The notes below the pieces were generated by a model that saw only the letters and a list, made by a program, of their open reading frames with translations, was not told the DNA's origin and ran no database searches. A stretch of 64,000 nucleotides of DNA from Pseudomonadota bacterium. GTDB taxonomy: Bacteria > Pseudomonadota > Alphaproteobacteria > Acetobacterales > Acetobacteraceae. The stretch is from contig JAKADX010000016.1 of NCBI GenBank assembly GCA_021818505.1, positions 1-64,000 of the forward strand. The letters run 5' to 3'. A program made the position numbers and the translations under genes. Below, piece after piece: positions 31,703 through 38,663 of this stretch; the first letter of the stretch is position 1, and each line of letters begins with the position of its first letter.

Positions 31703-32197
31703 ATGCCGCAACGCAGCGCGGCGGAGCTGGTGGCCGGTGCCGTCGTGCTGGTGGCAGCGCTCGGCTTTCTTGGCTACGCGGTCGCCAATTCCGGCAAGGT
31801 GACCCTGGGCGGCTATGAGCTGCACGCAAGGTTCACCGCCGTGGACGGCCTCGCGGCCGGCTCCGACGTGCGGCTCGCGGGGGTGAAGGTCGGCAGCGTG
31901 CTGGGGATGCGTCTCGATCCGCAGACCTATCAGGCGGTGGTCGATTTCACCGTCGCCAACGACGTGAAGCTGCCGAAGGACAGCAGCGCCGCCGTCACCA
32001 GCGACGGGCTGCTCGGCGGCAAGTATCTGGGCCTGCAGCCGGGCGGCGACACGCAGATGATCGCGCCGGGCGGGCAGGTGACGATCACCCAGTCCTCGAT
32101 CAGTATCGAGCAGTTGCTGGGCAAGTTCATCTTCAGCATGGGCAACCTGTCGGGCGGGCAGAAGCCGGGCCAGCCGCAGGGAGGGGAGCTGAAATGA
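31703..32197 (+). CDS. mlaD: MlaD-type MCE-domain lipid transport protein
   Basis: 164 residues. One N-terminal membrane helix (ELVAGAVVLVAALGFLGYAVA) is followed by a single MCE/MlaD domain: YELHARFTAVDGLAAGSDVRLAGVKVGSVLGM, LPKDSSAAVTSDGLLGGKYLGLQPGG. The Gly-Ser-Asp-Val-Arg-Leu-Ala-Gly segment is the MCE core. The tail (SISIEQLLGKFIFSMGNLSG) is the hydrophobic helix lining the hexamer channel. It is the inner-membrane substrate-binding subunit that moves phospholipids between membranes with MlaE/F. The ABC partners are not nearby, which is typical for this alphaproteobacterial locus. Its stop overlaps the next gene (ATGA). Confidence 0.92.
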   Translation: MPQRSAAELVAGAVVLVAALGFLGYAVANSGKVTLGGYELHARFTAVDGLAAGSDVRLAGVKVGSVLGMRLDPQTYQAVVDFTVANDVKLPKDSSAAVTSDGLLGGKYLGLQPGGDTQMIAPGGQVTITQSSISIEQLLGKFIFSMGNLSGGQKPGQPQGGELK

Positions 32198-32421
32198 CCA
32201 TTCGCCCTCCCGCTAACTGGGCGCAGCCGGACGGCGCGCCGGTGTCGTGCCGCGAGAAGCTGAAGGTGCTGGCCAAGAACCACGCCGAACTGGCCCAGAC
32301 CATGCAGGACGTGTTCGACGACGCGGTGCTGATGGGCGTGGACGAAGCGGCGATGCGCGGCATCATCGACGACATGGTGCGCCATCTGGCGAGCCCCCGG
32401 CGTGGCCGGTTGACGGAATGA
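32194..32421 (+). CDS. Small hypothetical protein between mlaD and DUF2155 gene
   Basis: 75 residues, with four-base ATGA overlaps at both ends. It reads CREKLKVLAKNHAELAQTMQDVFDDAVLMGVDEAAMRGIIDDMVRHL, an amphipathic helical protein with no cysteine-rich or membrane segment. I do not recognise a named family. Tight overlap with mlaD and the DUF2155 gene makes it a real gene. A cytoplasmic role linked to the lipid or envelope genes is only a context-based guess. Confidence 0.75.
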   Translation: MTIRPPANWAQPDGAPVSCREKLKVLAKNHAELAQTMQDVFDDAVLMGVDEAAMRGIIDDMVRHLASPRRGRLTE

Positions 32422-32864
32422 GACACCGCATGGCGGCGCTGCTGCCGCCCCTGGTGTTGCTGGGCACCCTGGCAGGGGCGGCGGCGCAGGAGGCGCCGCC
32501 CGCACCCGCGCCTGCCCAACCGGCCGAGCCGGGGCAGGAGCAGGCGCCGGCTGCACCCCCTGCACCGGCTTGGCTGCCGCAGCCGGCGGCGAGGCTGATC
32601 CTGCTCGACAAGATCGCCGCCCAGCCGCACACCGTGACGGTGAAGGTGGGCGAGCAGGTGGTGTTCGGCTCGCTGACCATCGCGGTGCGCGCCTGCGATG
32701 TCCGCCCGCCGGATGTCGCCGCCGATGCCGCCGCTTTCCTCGCCATCACCGACCGAAATCCCGGAATGCCCGGCTTCAACGGCTGGATGCTGGCCGACGA
32801 GCCGGCGGTATCGATGTTGCAGCACCCGGTGTACGACGTCCGGCTCGTGGGCTGCTCCGGCTGA
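32418..32864 (+). CDS. Exported DUF2155 protein
   Basis: 148 residues. The signal peptide ends about residue 23 (LAGAAAQ), followed by a Pro/Ala/Glu-rich linker and the DUF2155 domain: ARLILLDKIAAQPHTVTVKVGEQVVFGSLTIAVRACDVRPP, FLAITDRN, FNGWMLADEPAVSMLQHPVYDVRLVGC. The RLxxLDKxxAxxxxxxxxVGexxxFGxLxIxxxxC core is characteristic. Two cysteines, in RACDVRP and LVGCSG, probably form the conserved disulfide. It is periplasmic, of unknown function, and conserved beside NDUFA12 and mlaD in alphaproteobacteria. It starts at ATG 32418 inside the previous stop. Confidence 0.9.
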   Translation: MRHRMAALLPPLVLLGTLAGAAAQEAPPAPAPAQPAEPGQEQAPAAPPAPAWLPQPAARLILLDKIAAQPHTVTVKVGEQVVFGSLTIAVRACDVRPPDVAADAAAFLAITDRNPGMPGFNGWMLADEPAVSMLQHPVYDVRLVGCSG

Positions 32865-32923
32865 ATGCGCAGACGGGGGACGGACTGGACGCAACTTCAT
32901 GCGGCGGTCATGGTTGATCCGTC

Positions 32924-33655
32924 ATGACGGGCGGAACCCTGGCCGCGCTCGCCCTGCCGGAGCGCGCGGCGCTGCTGCTTGATCTGGATGGCACGCTGCT
33001 CGACATCGCGCCGACGCCGGCCGCGGTGCGGGTGCCCGAGGAGCTGCCCGCCACGCTGCGCCGGCTGCGGGCGCGGCTGGACGATGCGCTCGCGATCGTG
33101 AGCGGCCGGCCGGCCGAGCAGGTGGACGCGCTGCTGCCCGGCATCGCCTACGCGGTTGCCGGGGAGCATGGCGGAGCGATGCGGTTCGCGCCCGGCGCGG
33201 CGGTCGCGCGCGCGCCCCTGCCGCCGGTGCCTCCGGCCTGGCTCAGCGAAGCCGAGGCGCTGATCGCCGCCCATCCCGGCACGCTGCTGGAGCACAAGGC
33301 GCGCGGCTTCGTCCTGCATTACCGGCTCGCGCCGGCGGCCGGCCCAGCGCTGGAGCGGGGGTTGCTGGCGCTGCTCGACGGCCAGGCGACGCACGTGCTG
33401 ATGCCCGCGCACATGGCCTTCGAAGTGAAGCCGCGCGGCGCCGACAAGGGCTCCGCGGTGGCGGCGCTGCTCGACCGCGCCCCGTTCGCCGGCCGCGTGC
33501 CGGTGTATATCGGGGATGACGTGACCGACGAGGACGCGATCCGCGTCGCCCGCGCGCGCGGCGGCCTCGGCCTGCGGGTGGCCGAGGCGTTCGGCGATGC
33601 CGCCGGGGTCCGCGCCTGGCTCTGGCGGCTGGCAAGCGCGGAGGTTGCGGCGTGA
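32924..33655 (+). CDS. otsB: Trehalose-6-phosphate phosphatase
   Basis: 243 residues, a HAD-family phosphatase. Motif I is LLLDLDGTLLDIAP, motif II AIVSGRP, the GEHGGAMRF cap segment follows, motif III is centred on the Lys in FEVKPRGADKGSAV, and motif IV is YIGDDVTDEDAI. These match OtsB. It dephosphorylates trehalose-6-phosphate made by OtsA, encoded immediately downstream with a GTGA overlap. The pair supplies trehalose for osmotic and desiccation protection. About 60 bases of leader separate it from the DUF2155 gene. Confidence 0.94.
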   Translation: MTGGTLAALALPERAALLLDLDGTLLDIAPTPAAVRVPEELPATLRRLRARLDDALAIVSGRPAEQVDALLPGIAYAVAGEHGGAMRFAPGAAVARAPLPPVPPAWLSEAEALIAAHPGTLLEHKARGFVLHYRLAPAAGPALERGLLALLDGQATHVLMPAHMAFEVKPRGADKGSAVAALLDRAPFAGRVPVYIGDDVTDEDAIRVARARGGLGLRVAEAFGDAAGVRAWLWRLASAEVAA

Positions 33656-34992
33656 GCCGGCTGATCATCGTCAGCAACCGCGTGCCGCCGCCGCGCGAGC
33701 GCGCGAATCTGGCGGGCGGCCTTGCCGTCGCCCTGCGCGAGGCGCTGGCCGGACGCGACGCACTGTGGTTCGGCTGGTCCGGCAGCAACCACGCGCCCGA
33801 AGCGCCGGCGCGGGTCACCCGCATCGGCCGCCTCGGCTTCGCGACGATCGACCTGCCGCCGGTCGATTTCGCCGGCTACTACCGCGGCTTCTCCAACGGC
33901 ATGTTGTGGCCGCTGCTGCATCACCGCATGGGACTGGCGGAGTTCCGGCGCGAGGATCTCGCCGCCTACCGCCGTGTCAACGAAACTTTCGCGGCGGCGC
34001 TGACGCCTCTGCTGCGGCCGGGCGATCTGGTGTGGGTGCATGACTACCACCTGATCCCGCTCGGCGCCGGGTTGCGCCGCCGCGGGTTCGCTGGACGGAT
34101 CGGTTTTTTCCTGCACGTCCCGTTCCCGCCGCGCGCGATCTTCGGCGCGCTCCCGCAGGGCGAGGGACTGGTCGCCGATCTCGGCGCCTATGACGTGATC
34201 GGCGTGCAGACCAGGGAGGACGTCGCCAATCTCGACGAGGTGCTGGCGGCGGTCGGCCTCACGGTGCGCGCCGGCTGCTACCCGATCGGCATTGACCCGG
34301 AGGCCTTCGCCGCCGAGGCGCGCGCCGCCGCCGCGGGACCGGAAGGCGAACGGCTGCGCAGCAGCCTGGGCGACCGCGCGCTGATCCTCGGCGTGGACCG
34401 GCTCGACTACAGCAAGGGTATCCCGCACCGCTTCCGCGGCTTCGCTCAGTTGCTGAAGCGGTTCCCCGAGCACCGCAATCGTGTCACGCTGCTGCAGGTC
34501 GCCCCGGTCTCGCGCGGCGACGTGGCGCAGTATCGGGCGCTGCGCCGGGAACTGGACGAACTGGTCGGCCGCATCAATGGCGAGCACGCGGAGTTCGACT
34601 GGGTGCCGCTGCGCTATCTGACGCAGACCGTGCCGCGCGCGACGCTGGCCGGATTCCAGCGCATTGCGTCGATAGGATTGGTCACGCCGCTGCGCGACGG
34701 CATGAACCTGGTGGCCAAGGAATTCGTCGCCGCCCAGGACCCCGACCATCCCGGCGCGCTGGTGCTGAGCCGCTTCGCCGGCGCTGCCGCGGCACTCGAC
34801 GGCGCGATCCTCGTCAATCCCCACGACCCCGACGAGACCGCCGAGGCGCTGCACATCGCCTTGACCATGCCGGAGGCGGAGCGCCGCGCGCGCTGGGAGC
34901 GGATGTGGCAGGAAGTCAGGCGCCACACGGCGGCAAGCTGGGCGCGCAGCTTCCTGGCCAGCCTGGACGTGGCGGCGGCGCGGGCGGCCTAG
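33652..34992 (+). CDS. otsA: Trehalose-6-phosphate synthase
   Basis: 446 residues, a GT-B (GT20) glycosyltransferase starting at GTG 33652 inside the otsB stop. Signatures are LIIVSNRVPPPRERANLAGGL, LWFGWSGSN, WVHDYHLIPLGAGLRRRGF, IGFFLHVPFPP, LILGVDRLDYSKGIPHRFRGF and LVTPLRDGMNLVAKEFVAAQD. It joins UDP-glucose (or another NDP-glucose) and glucose-6-phosphate. The order otsB-otsA with overlap implies tightly balanced expression. Confidence 0.95.
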   Translation: MSRLIIVSNRVPPPRERANLAGGLAVALREALAGRDALWFGWSGSNHAPEAPARVTRIGRLGFATIDLPPVDFAGYYRGFSNGMLWPLLHHRMGLAEFRREDLAAYRRVNETFAAALTPLLRPGDLVWVHDYHLIPLGAGLRRRGFAGRIGFFLHVPFPPRAIFGALPQGEGLVADLGAYDVIGVQTREDVANLDEVLAAVGLTVRAGCYPIGIDPEAFAAEARAAAAGPEGERLRSSLGDRALILGVDRLDYSKGIPHRFRGFAQLLKRFPEHRNRVTLLQVAPVSRGDVAQYRALRRELDELVGRINGEHAEFDWVPLRYLTQTVPRATLAGFQRIASIGLVTPLRDGMNLVAKEFVAAQDPDHPGALVLSRFAGAAAALDGAILVNPHDPDETAEALHIALTMPEAERRARWERMWQEVRRHTAASWARSFLASLDVAAARAA

Positions 34993-35023
34993 GGTCGCGG
35001 CGCGGTCGCGCAGGGCGGCCGGT

Positions 35024-35647
35024 TCAGCTCGGCGTCACCGCCGCATGCCGCCGGTACGCCGGGCGTGCCAGCAGCCGCTCATACCACGCGTGCAGATGCG
35101 GGCTGTCGGGCCGCGCGATCGGCATGACGAACCAGCGGTGGGCGTGCACGCCGAAGGCGATGTCGGCAAGCGTCAGGCCGTCGCCGGCAATGAAGGGTCG
35201 GCTTTCCAGCCGCGTGTCGAGGATGCCCCAGATGCGCCCGGCCTCGGTCACGCCGGCGGAGATCGCTTCGTTGTCGCGCTGTTCCGGCGGCGTGCGGACC
35301 AGCCCGGCGAACACGACCGATTGCGGGCGGTTCAGCGCGGTCTGCTGGAAGTCGAGCCAGGCGTCCACCGTGCCGCGCGCGCGCGGCTCCGCCGGGTAGA
35401 AAGAGTTGCCCGGCGCGTGGGCGTTGCACAGGTAGCGCAGGATGGCGTTGCTCTCGAACAGCGCGAACCCGTCGTCCTCCAGCGTCGGCACCAGGCCGAG
35501 CGGGTTCATGGCGCGGTATTCCGCCGTTCCGGTCCGGCCGAAGGCGCCCCCGGCGTCGATGCGCTCGACGGCCAGGCCGAGCTCGTCGAGCAGCCAGAGC
35601 ACTTTCATCACGTTCGACGAGTTGGTGCGTCCCCAGACCCGCAGCAT
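35024..35647 (-). CDS. Glutathione S-transferase family protein
   Basis: 207 residues. The thioredoxin-fold N-terminus (LRVWGRTNSSNVMKVLWLLDELGLAVERID...NPLGLVPTLEDDGFALFESNAILRYLC) has Ser/Asn at the active-site turn and the VPTL cis-Pro and ESNAI glutathione-binding motifs. The helical C-terminal domain holds the N-capping box GDGLTLADIAFG. ATG 35647 has GGAGGG 5 bases upstream and fits the family start; ATG 35659 and the much longer track ORF are less likely. Substrate unknown. It is divergent from dsbB. Confidence 0.9.
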   Translation of the reverse strand: MLRVWGRTNSSNVMKVLWLLDELGLAVERIDAGGAFGRTGTAEYRAMNPLGLVPTLEDDGFALFESNAILRYLCNAHAPGNSFYPAEPRARGTVDAWLDFQQTALNRPQSVVFAGLVRTPPEQRDNEAISAGVTEAGRIWGILDTRLESRPFIAGDGLTLADIAFGVHAHRWFVMPIARPDSPHLHAWYERLLARPAYRRHAAVTPS

Positions 35648-35742
35648 GTCGCCCTCCATGCGCCGAACGAAACGGCAATCTAGCCCGCTGCATTGAGGGA
35701 TCGCAACTTGCCGCGGCCGGCGGCGGCGGTCATATCGCGGCC

Positions 35743-36240
35743 ATGAAGCTCTCGCCGCGTCTGGCACTGTTCTGCTCCGGTCTGGCGGCCGCGCTCGCGC
35801 TCGGTGTGGCGTTCGCGGCGGAGTGGTGGGGCGGGCTGGTACCGTGCCCGCTCTGCCTGCTGGAACGCTGGCCGTACCGGGTCGCGATCGCGGTCGCCGC
35901 ACTCGGCCTGCTGCTGCCGCGGCGGGGCGCGCGGGTGGCGCTGGTCCTGGTGCTGCTGATCGGGCTGGCGGAGGTGGGGCTGGCCGGGCTGCATGTCGGC
36001 GTCGAGTGGCACGCCTGGCCCAGCCCGCTGCCGGAATGCGCCGCGCCGCGCTACCGGGGCGGCAGTATTGCCCAGCGGCTGCGCGCCATGCCGGCGCGCC
36101 CATCGAAATCCTGCGAGGAGGGCGTCTATCCCGTGCCCGGCCTGCCGGTTTCATTCGCCGAACTGAATCTGCTTTATGCTGCGGCGTTTTCCGCCGCCAT
36201 CGGCGCGTCGCTGGTGCGCGCAGGCAGGAGGACCGCATGA
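35743..36240 (+). CDS. dsbB: DsbB-type disulfide bond formation protein
   Basis: 165 residues with four membrane helices. The first periplasmic loop has the redox pair in LVPCPLCLLERWPYR. The second loop has Cys in PECAAPRY and Cys in SKSCEEGVYPV. This four-Cys arrangement is that of DsbB, which re-oxidises DsbA and passes electrons to ubiquinone. The coq7 gene follows with an ATGA overlap, so a quinone-using enzyme and a quinone-making enzyme are co-translated. Confidence 0.88.
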   Translation: MKLSPRLALFCSGLAAALALGVAFAAEWWGGLVPCPLCLLERWPYRVAIAVAALGLLLPRRGARVALVLVLLIGLAEVGLAGLHVGVEWHAWPSPLPECAAPRYRGGSIAQRLRAMPARPSKSCEEGVYPVPGLPVSFAELNLLYAAAFSAAIGASLVRAGRRTA

Positions 36241-36788
36241 ACACACCCCCGACCGCGCCGCTGCCCGGCGATCCGACCGCGCGCAAGCAGGTTGAGCGCA
36301 TGATCCGCGTCGATCACGCCGGCGAATACGGCGCCCGGCGCATTTATGAGGGTCAGCTCGCCGTGCTCGGGCGGCGGGCCGAGGGCGAAATACTGCGCCA
36401 CATGCGCGCGCAGGAGCAGGTGCATCTCGAACGTTTCGCCGCCCTGATCGCCGAGCGCCGCGTGCGCCCGACGGCGCTGCTGCCGCTGTGGCACGTCGCC
36501 GGCTTCGCGCTCGGCGCGGCGACCGCGGCGCTGGGCAGCCGCGCGGCCATGGCCTGCACTGTCGCGGTCGAGGAAACCATCGACGCGCACTACGCCGGCC
36601 AGGCGGCGCGGCTCGGCGCGGACGAGGCGCCGTTGCGCGACACGATCGAAACCTTCCGCGCCGAGGAGTTGGAACACCGCGATATTGGGCTGGCCCACGG
36701 GGCGGAGCAGGCGCCCGCCTATCGCCTGCTGTCGCGCGTCATCCGCGCCGGCTGCCGCGCCGCGATCGCGGCGAGCGAGCGGCTCTGA
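36237..36788 (+). CDS. coq7: Coq7-type 2-polyprenyl-3-methyl-6-methoxy-1,4-benzoquinone hydroxylase
   Basis: 183 residues, a ferritin-like di-iron monooxygenase of ubiquinone synthesis. The metal ligands are visible in RVDHAGEYGARRIYEGQL, RAQEQVHLERFAAL, VAVEETIDAHYAGQ and FRAEELEHRDIGL. The start is ATG 36237 overlapping the dsbB stop. The track ORF from 35823 adds an out-of-frame dsbB shadow. It converges on the HNH gene 12 bases after its stop. Confidence 0.95.
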   Translation: MNTPPTAPLPGDPTARKQVERMIRVDHAGEYGARRIYEGQLAVLGRRAEGEILRHMRAQEQVHLERFAALIAERRVRPTALLPLWHVAGFALGAATAALGSRAAMACTVAVEETIDAHYAGQAARLGADEAPLRDTIETFRAEELEHRDIGLAHGAEQAPAYRLLSRVIRAGCRAAIAASERL

Positions 36789-36799
36789 CGCGCGAGGCT

Positions 36800-37360
36800 T
36801 CAGCTTTCGAGTTCGGCGTCCCAGTAGAGATAGTCGCGCCAGCTCTCGTGCAAGTAGTTGGGCGGAAAGGCGCGCCCGTTCTCCTGCAGTTCCCAGCTCG
36901 ACGGCTGATAGGGGCGCTGACGGGGAAACATATGGCATTCCCGCGGCAGCCGGCTGCCCTTGCGCAGATTGCAGCCGCCGCAGGCCGTGACCACGTTCTC
37001 CCACGTCGTCCGCCCGCCGCGACTGCGCGGTACTACGTGATCGAATGTCAGATCCTGCGCCGGCTGCCGCTCGCCGCAATACTGGCAGGCGAAGGCATCG
37101 CGCAGGAACACGTTGAAGCGGGTGAACGCCGGCTTGCGGGCGGCCGGCACGTAGTCCTTCAGCGCGATCACGCTGGGCAGGCGCATGACCAGGCTGGGCG
37201 AACGAACCTCGGCCTCGTACTCGTTGAGCACGCTGACGCGATCGAGGAACACCGCCTTCACCGCGTCCTGCCACGCCCAGACCGAGAGCGGGAAATACGA
37301 CAGCGGGCGAAAATCCGCGTTAAGCACAAGCGCAGGAAAGTGTTGGCCGCCGTCTGGCAA
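36800..37360 (-). CDS. HNH endonuclease family protein
   Basis: 186 residues if the TTG at 37360 is used (family members start close to ALVLNADFRPLSYFPLS, so the true start is within about 10 codons). The HNH core has CQYCGERQPAQDLTFDHVVPRSRGGRTTWENVVTACGGCNLRKG: two zinc CxxC pairs and the catalytic His/Asn/His set. A distinctive N-terminus (LNADFRPLSYFPLSVWAWQDAVKAVFLDRVSVL) marks a conserved alphaproteobacterial single-copy family. Its cellular role is unknown; nuclease activity is inferred from the motif. It converges on coq7 and is divergent from the glutamyl-Q synthetase gene. Confidence 0.9.
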   Translation of the reverse strand: MPDGGQHFPALVLNADFRPLSYFPLSVWAWQDAVKAVFLDRVSVLNEYEAEVRSPSLVMRLPSVIALKDYVPAARKPAFTRFNVFLRDAFACQYCGERQPAQDLTFDHVVPRSRGGRTTWENVVTACGGCNLRKGSRLPRECHMFPRQRPYQPSSWELQENGRAFPPNYLHESWRDYLYWDAELES

Positions 37361-37466
37361 GCAACGCCCCCGTCGTTCCGCGTCCGTCGCGGCAGAGGCG
37401 ATATCTGCGGCCCACGTGGGCGAACCCGCAGATTTTGTTCGTCACCGCGAACTGCTGCGGCCTTAT

Positions 37467-37487
37467 GGCACCCGCCGGGCGGGTGCC
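37467..37487. repeat. GC-rich hairpin in the leader between the HNH and gluQ genes
   Basis: GGCACCCGC and GCGGGTGCC pair perfectly (9 bp) around a CGG loop, about 107 bases before the gluQ start and upstream of the HNH gene start on the other strand. It is oddly placed for a terminator; a leader structure or an extragenic palindrome is possible. Confidence 0.4.
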
Positions 37488-37593
37488 GCAAGCGGCCCGC
37501 CCCGGTTTCACCGATGCGTCACGATCCGGGAGTTGGCCGAGCTTCCTGCCACGTCGGCGATGCCTGGTCCCGCAAGCCGCCAAAAGCCCGATA

Positions 37594-38433
37594 ATGCCGC
37601 CAACCACCCGATTCGCGCCCAGCCCGACCGGCCTTCTGCATCTCGGCCACGCCTTCGCGGCCCTGACCGCCTGGCGCCGGGCGCGGGAGGCCGGCGGGCG
37701 GTTCCTGTTGCGGCTGGAGGACATCGACACCGGCCGTTGCCGGCCGGACTACGCCGCCGCGATCCTCGAGGACCTGGCCTGGCTCGGCCTGGACTGGGAC
37801 GGCGAAGTGCGGGTCCAGTCCGAGCACCTCGCGGAGTATCGCGCCGTGCTCGACCGGCTTGCCGCGCGCGGGCTGCTCTACCCATGCTTCTGCACTCGCG
37901 CCGAGATAGCCCGCGAGGTTTCCGCCGCCGCCGCCGCGCCGCACGGCCCCGACGGCCCACGCTATCCCGGCACCTGTCGCCGCCTGAGCGCCGACGAGCG
38001 CGCGGCGCGGCTGGCCGCCGGCGTGCCGCACGCGCTGCGGCTCGACATGGCGGCGGCACTCGAAGTGGTGGGGGAAACGCTGACGGTCCACGAGGAAGGC
38101 GAGGGGACCGTGCGCTGCGACCCCGCCGCCTTCGGCGATGTCGTGCTGGGTCGCAAGGACATCCCCGCCAGCTACCACCTCTGCGTGACCCACGATGATG
38201 CCGTGCAGGGGGTCACGCTGGTGACGCGCGGCGCCGACCTGCGTCCGGCGACCGCCGTGCACAGGGTGCTCCAGGCCCTGTTTGGCTGGCCGACGCCGAG
38301 CTACGCCCATCACGATCTGCGGCGCGACGCCGATGGGCAGCGTCTGGCCAAGCGGACCGGCGCCCAAAGTCTCCGCACCCTGCGGGCTGCGGGAATTGCC
38401 GCCGCCGATATTCGCGCGCAACTGCTAGCTTGA
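37594..38433 (+). CDS. gluQ: Glutamyl-Q tRNA(Asp) synthetase
   Basis: 279 residues, a shortened GltX paralogue lacking the anticodon-binding domain. It has TRFAPSPTGLLHLGHAFAAL, LRLEDIDTGRCRPDYAAAI, the zinc-site Cys cluster (LYPCFCTRAEI...YPGTCRR), LGRKDIPASYHLCVTHDDAVQGVTLVTRG and the KMSKS-equivalent RLAKRTGA. It attaches glutamate to the queuosine base of tRNA(Asp) rather than to a tRNA end. Length and motifs separate it from the full GltX at 11884. ATG 37594 has no obvious ribosome site. Confidence 0.93.
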   Translation: MPPTTRFAPSPTGLLHLGHAFAALTAWRRAREAGGRFLLRLEDIDTGRCRPDYAAAILEDLAWLGLDWDGEVRVQSEHLAEYRAVLDRLAARGLLYPCFCTRAEIAREVSAAAAAPHGPDGPRYPGTCRRLSADERAARLAAGVPHALRLDMAAALEVVGETLTVHEEGEGTVRCDPAAFGDVVLGRKDIPASYHLCVTHDDAVQGVTLVTRGADLRPATAVHRVLQALFGWPTPSYAHHDLRRDADGQRLAKRTGAQSLRTLRAAGIAAADIRAQLLA

Positions 38434-38663
38434 GGGGTCATGCGAAATGGTTGTGCAGTCACCCGATAATGTGCGTAAATTCAGTCAGGCAGGCGCGACC
38501 AAGTCGCGGCTGTTCAATCACGAGTGAGCGAACCGGCGGCGACTTCACGCCGCTGCGAACGTTACCGATCCAGGGTTCGGGATGATCCGGCGGCAATGAC
38601 GACTTTGTTTTTCCGCCCGCTTTCGCCGGCCGCCGCGGCTGTTCCGACGGCGCCTTGGCGGGG

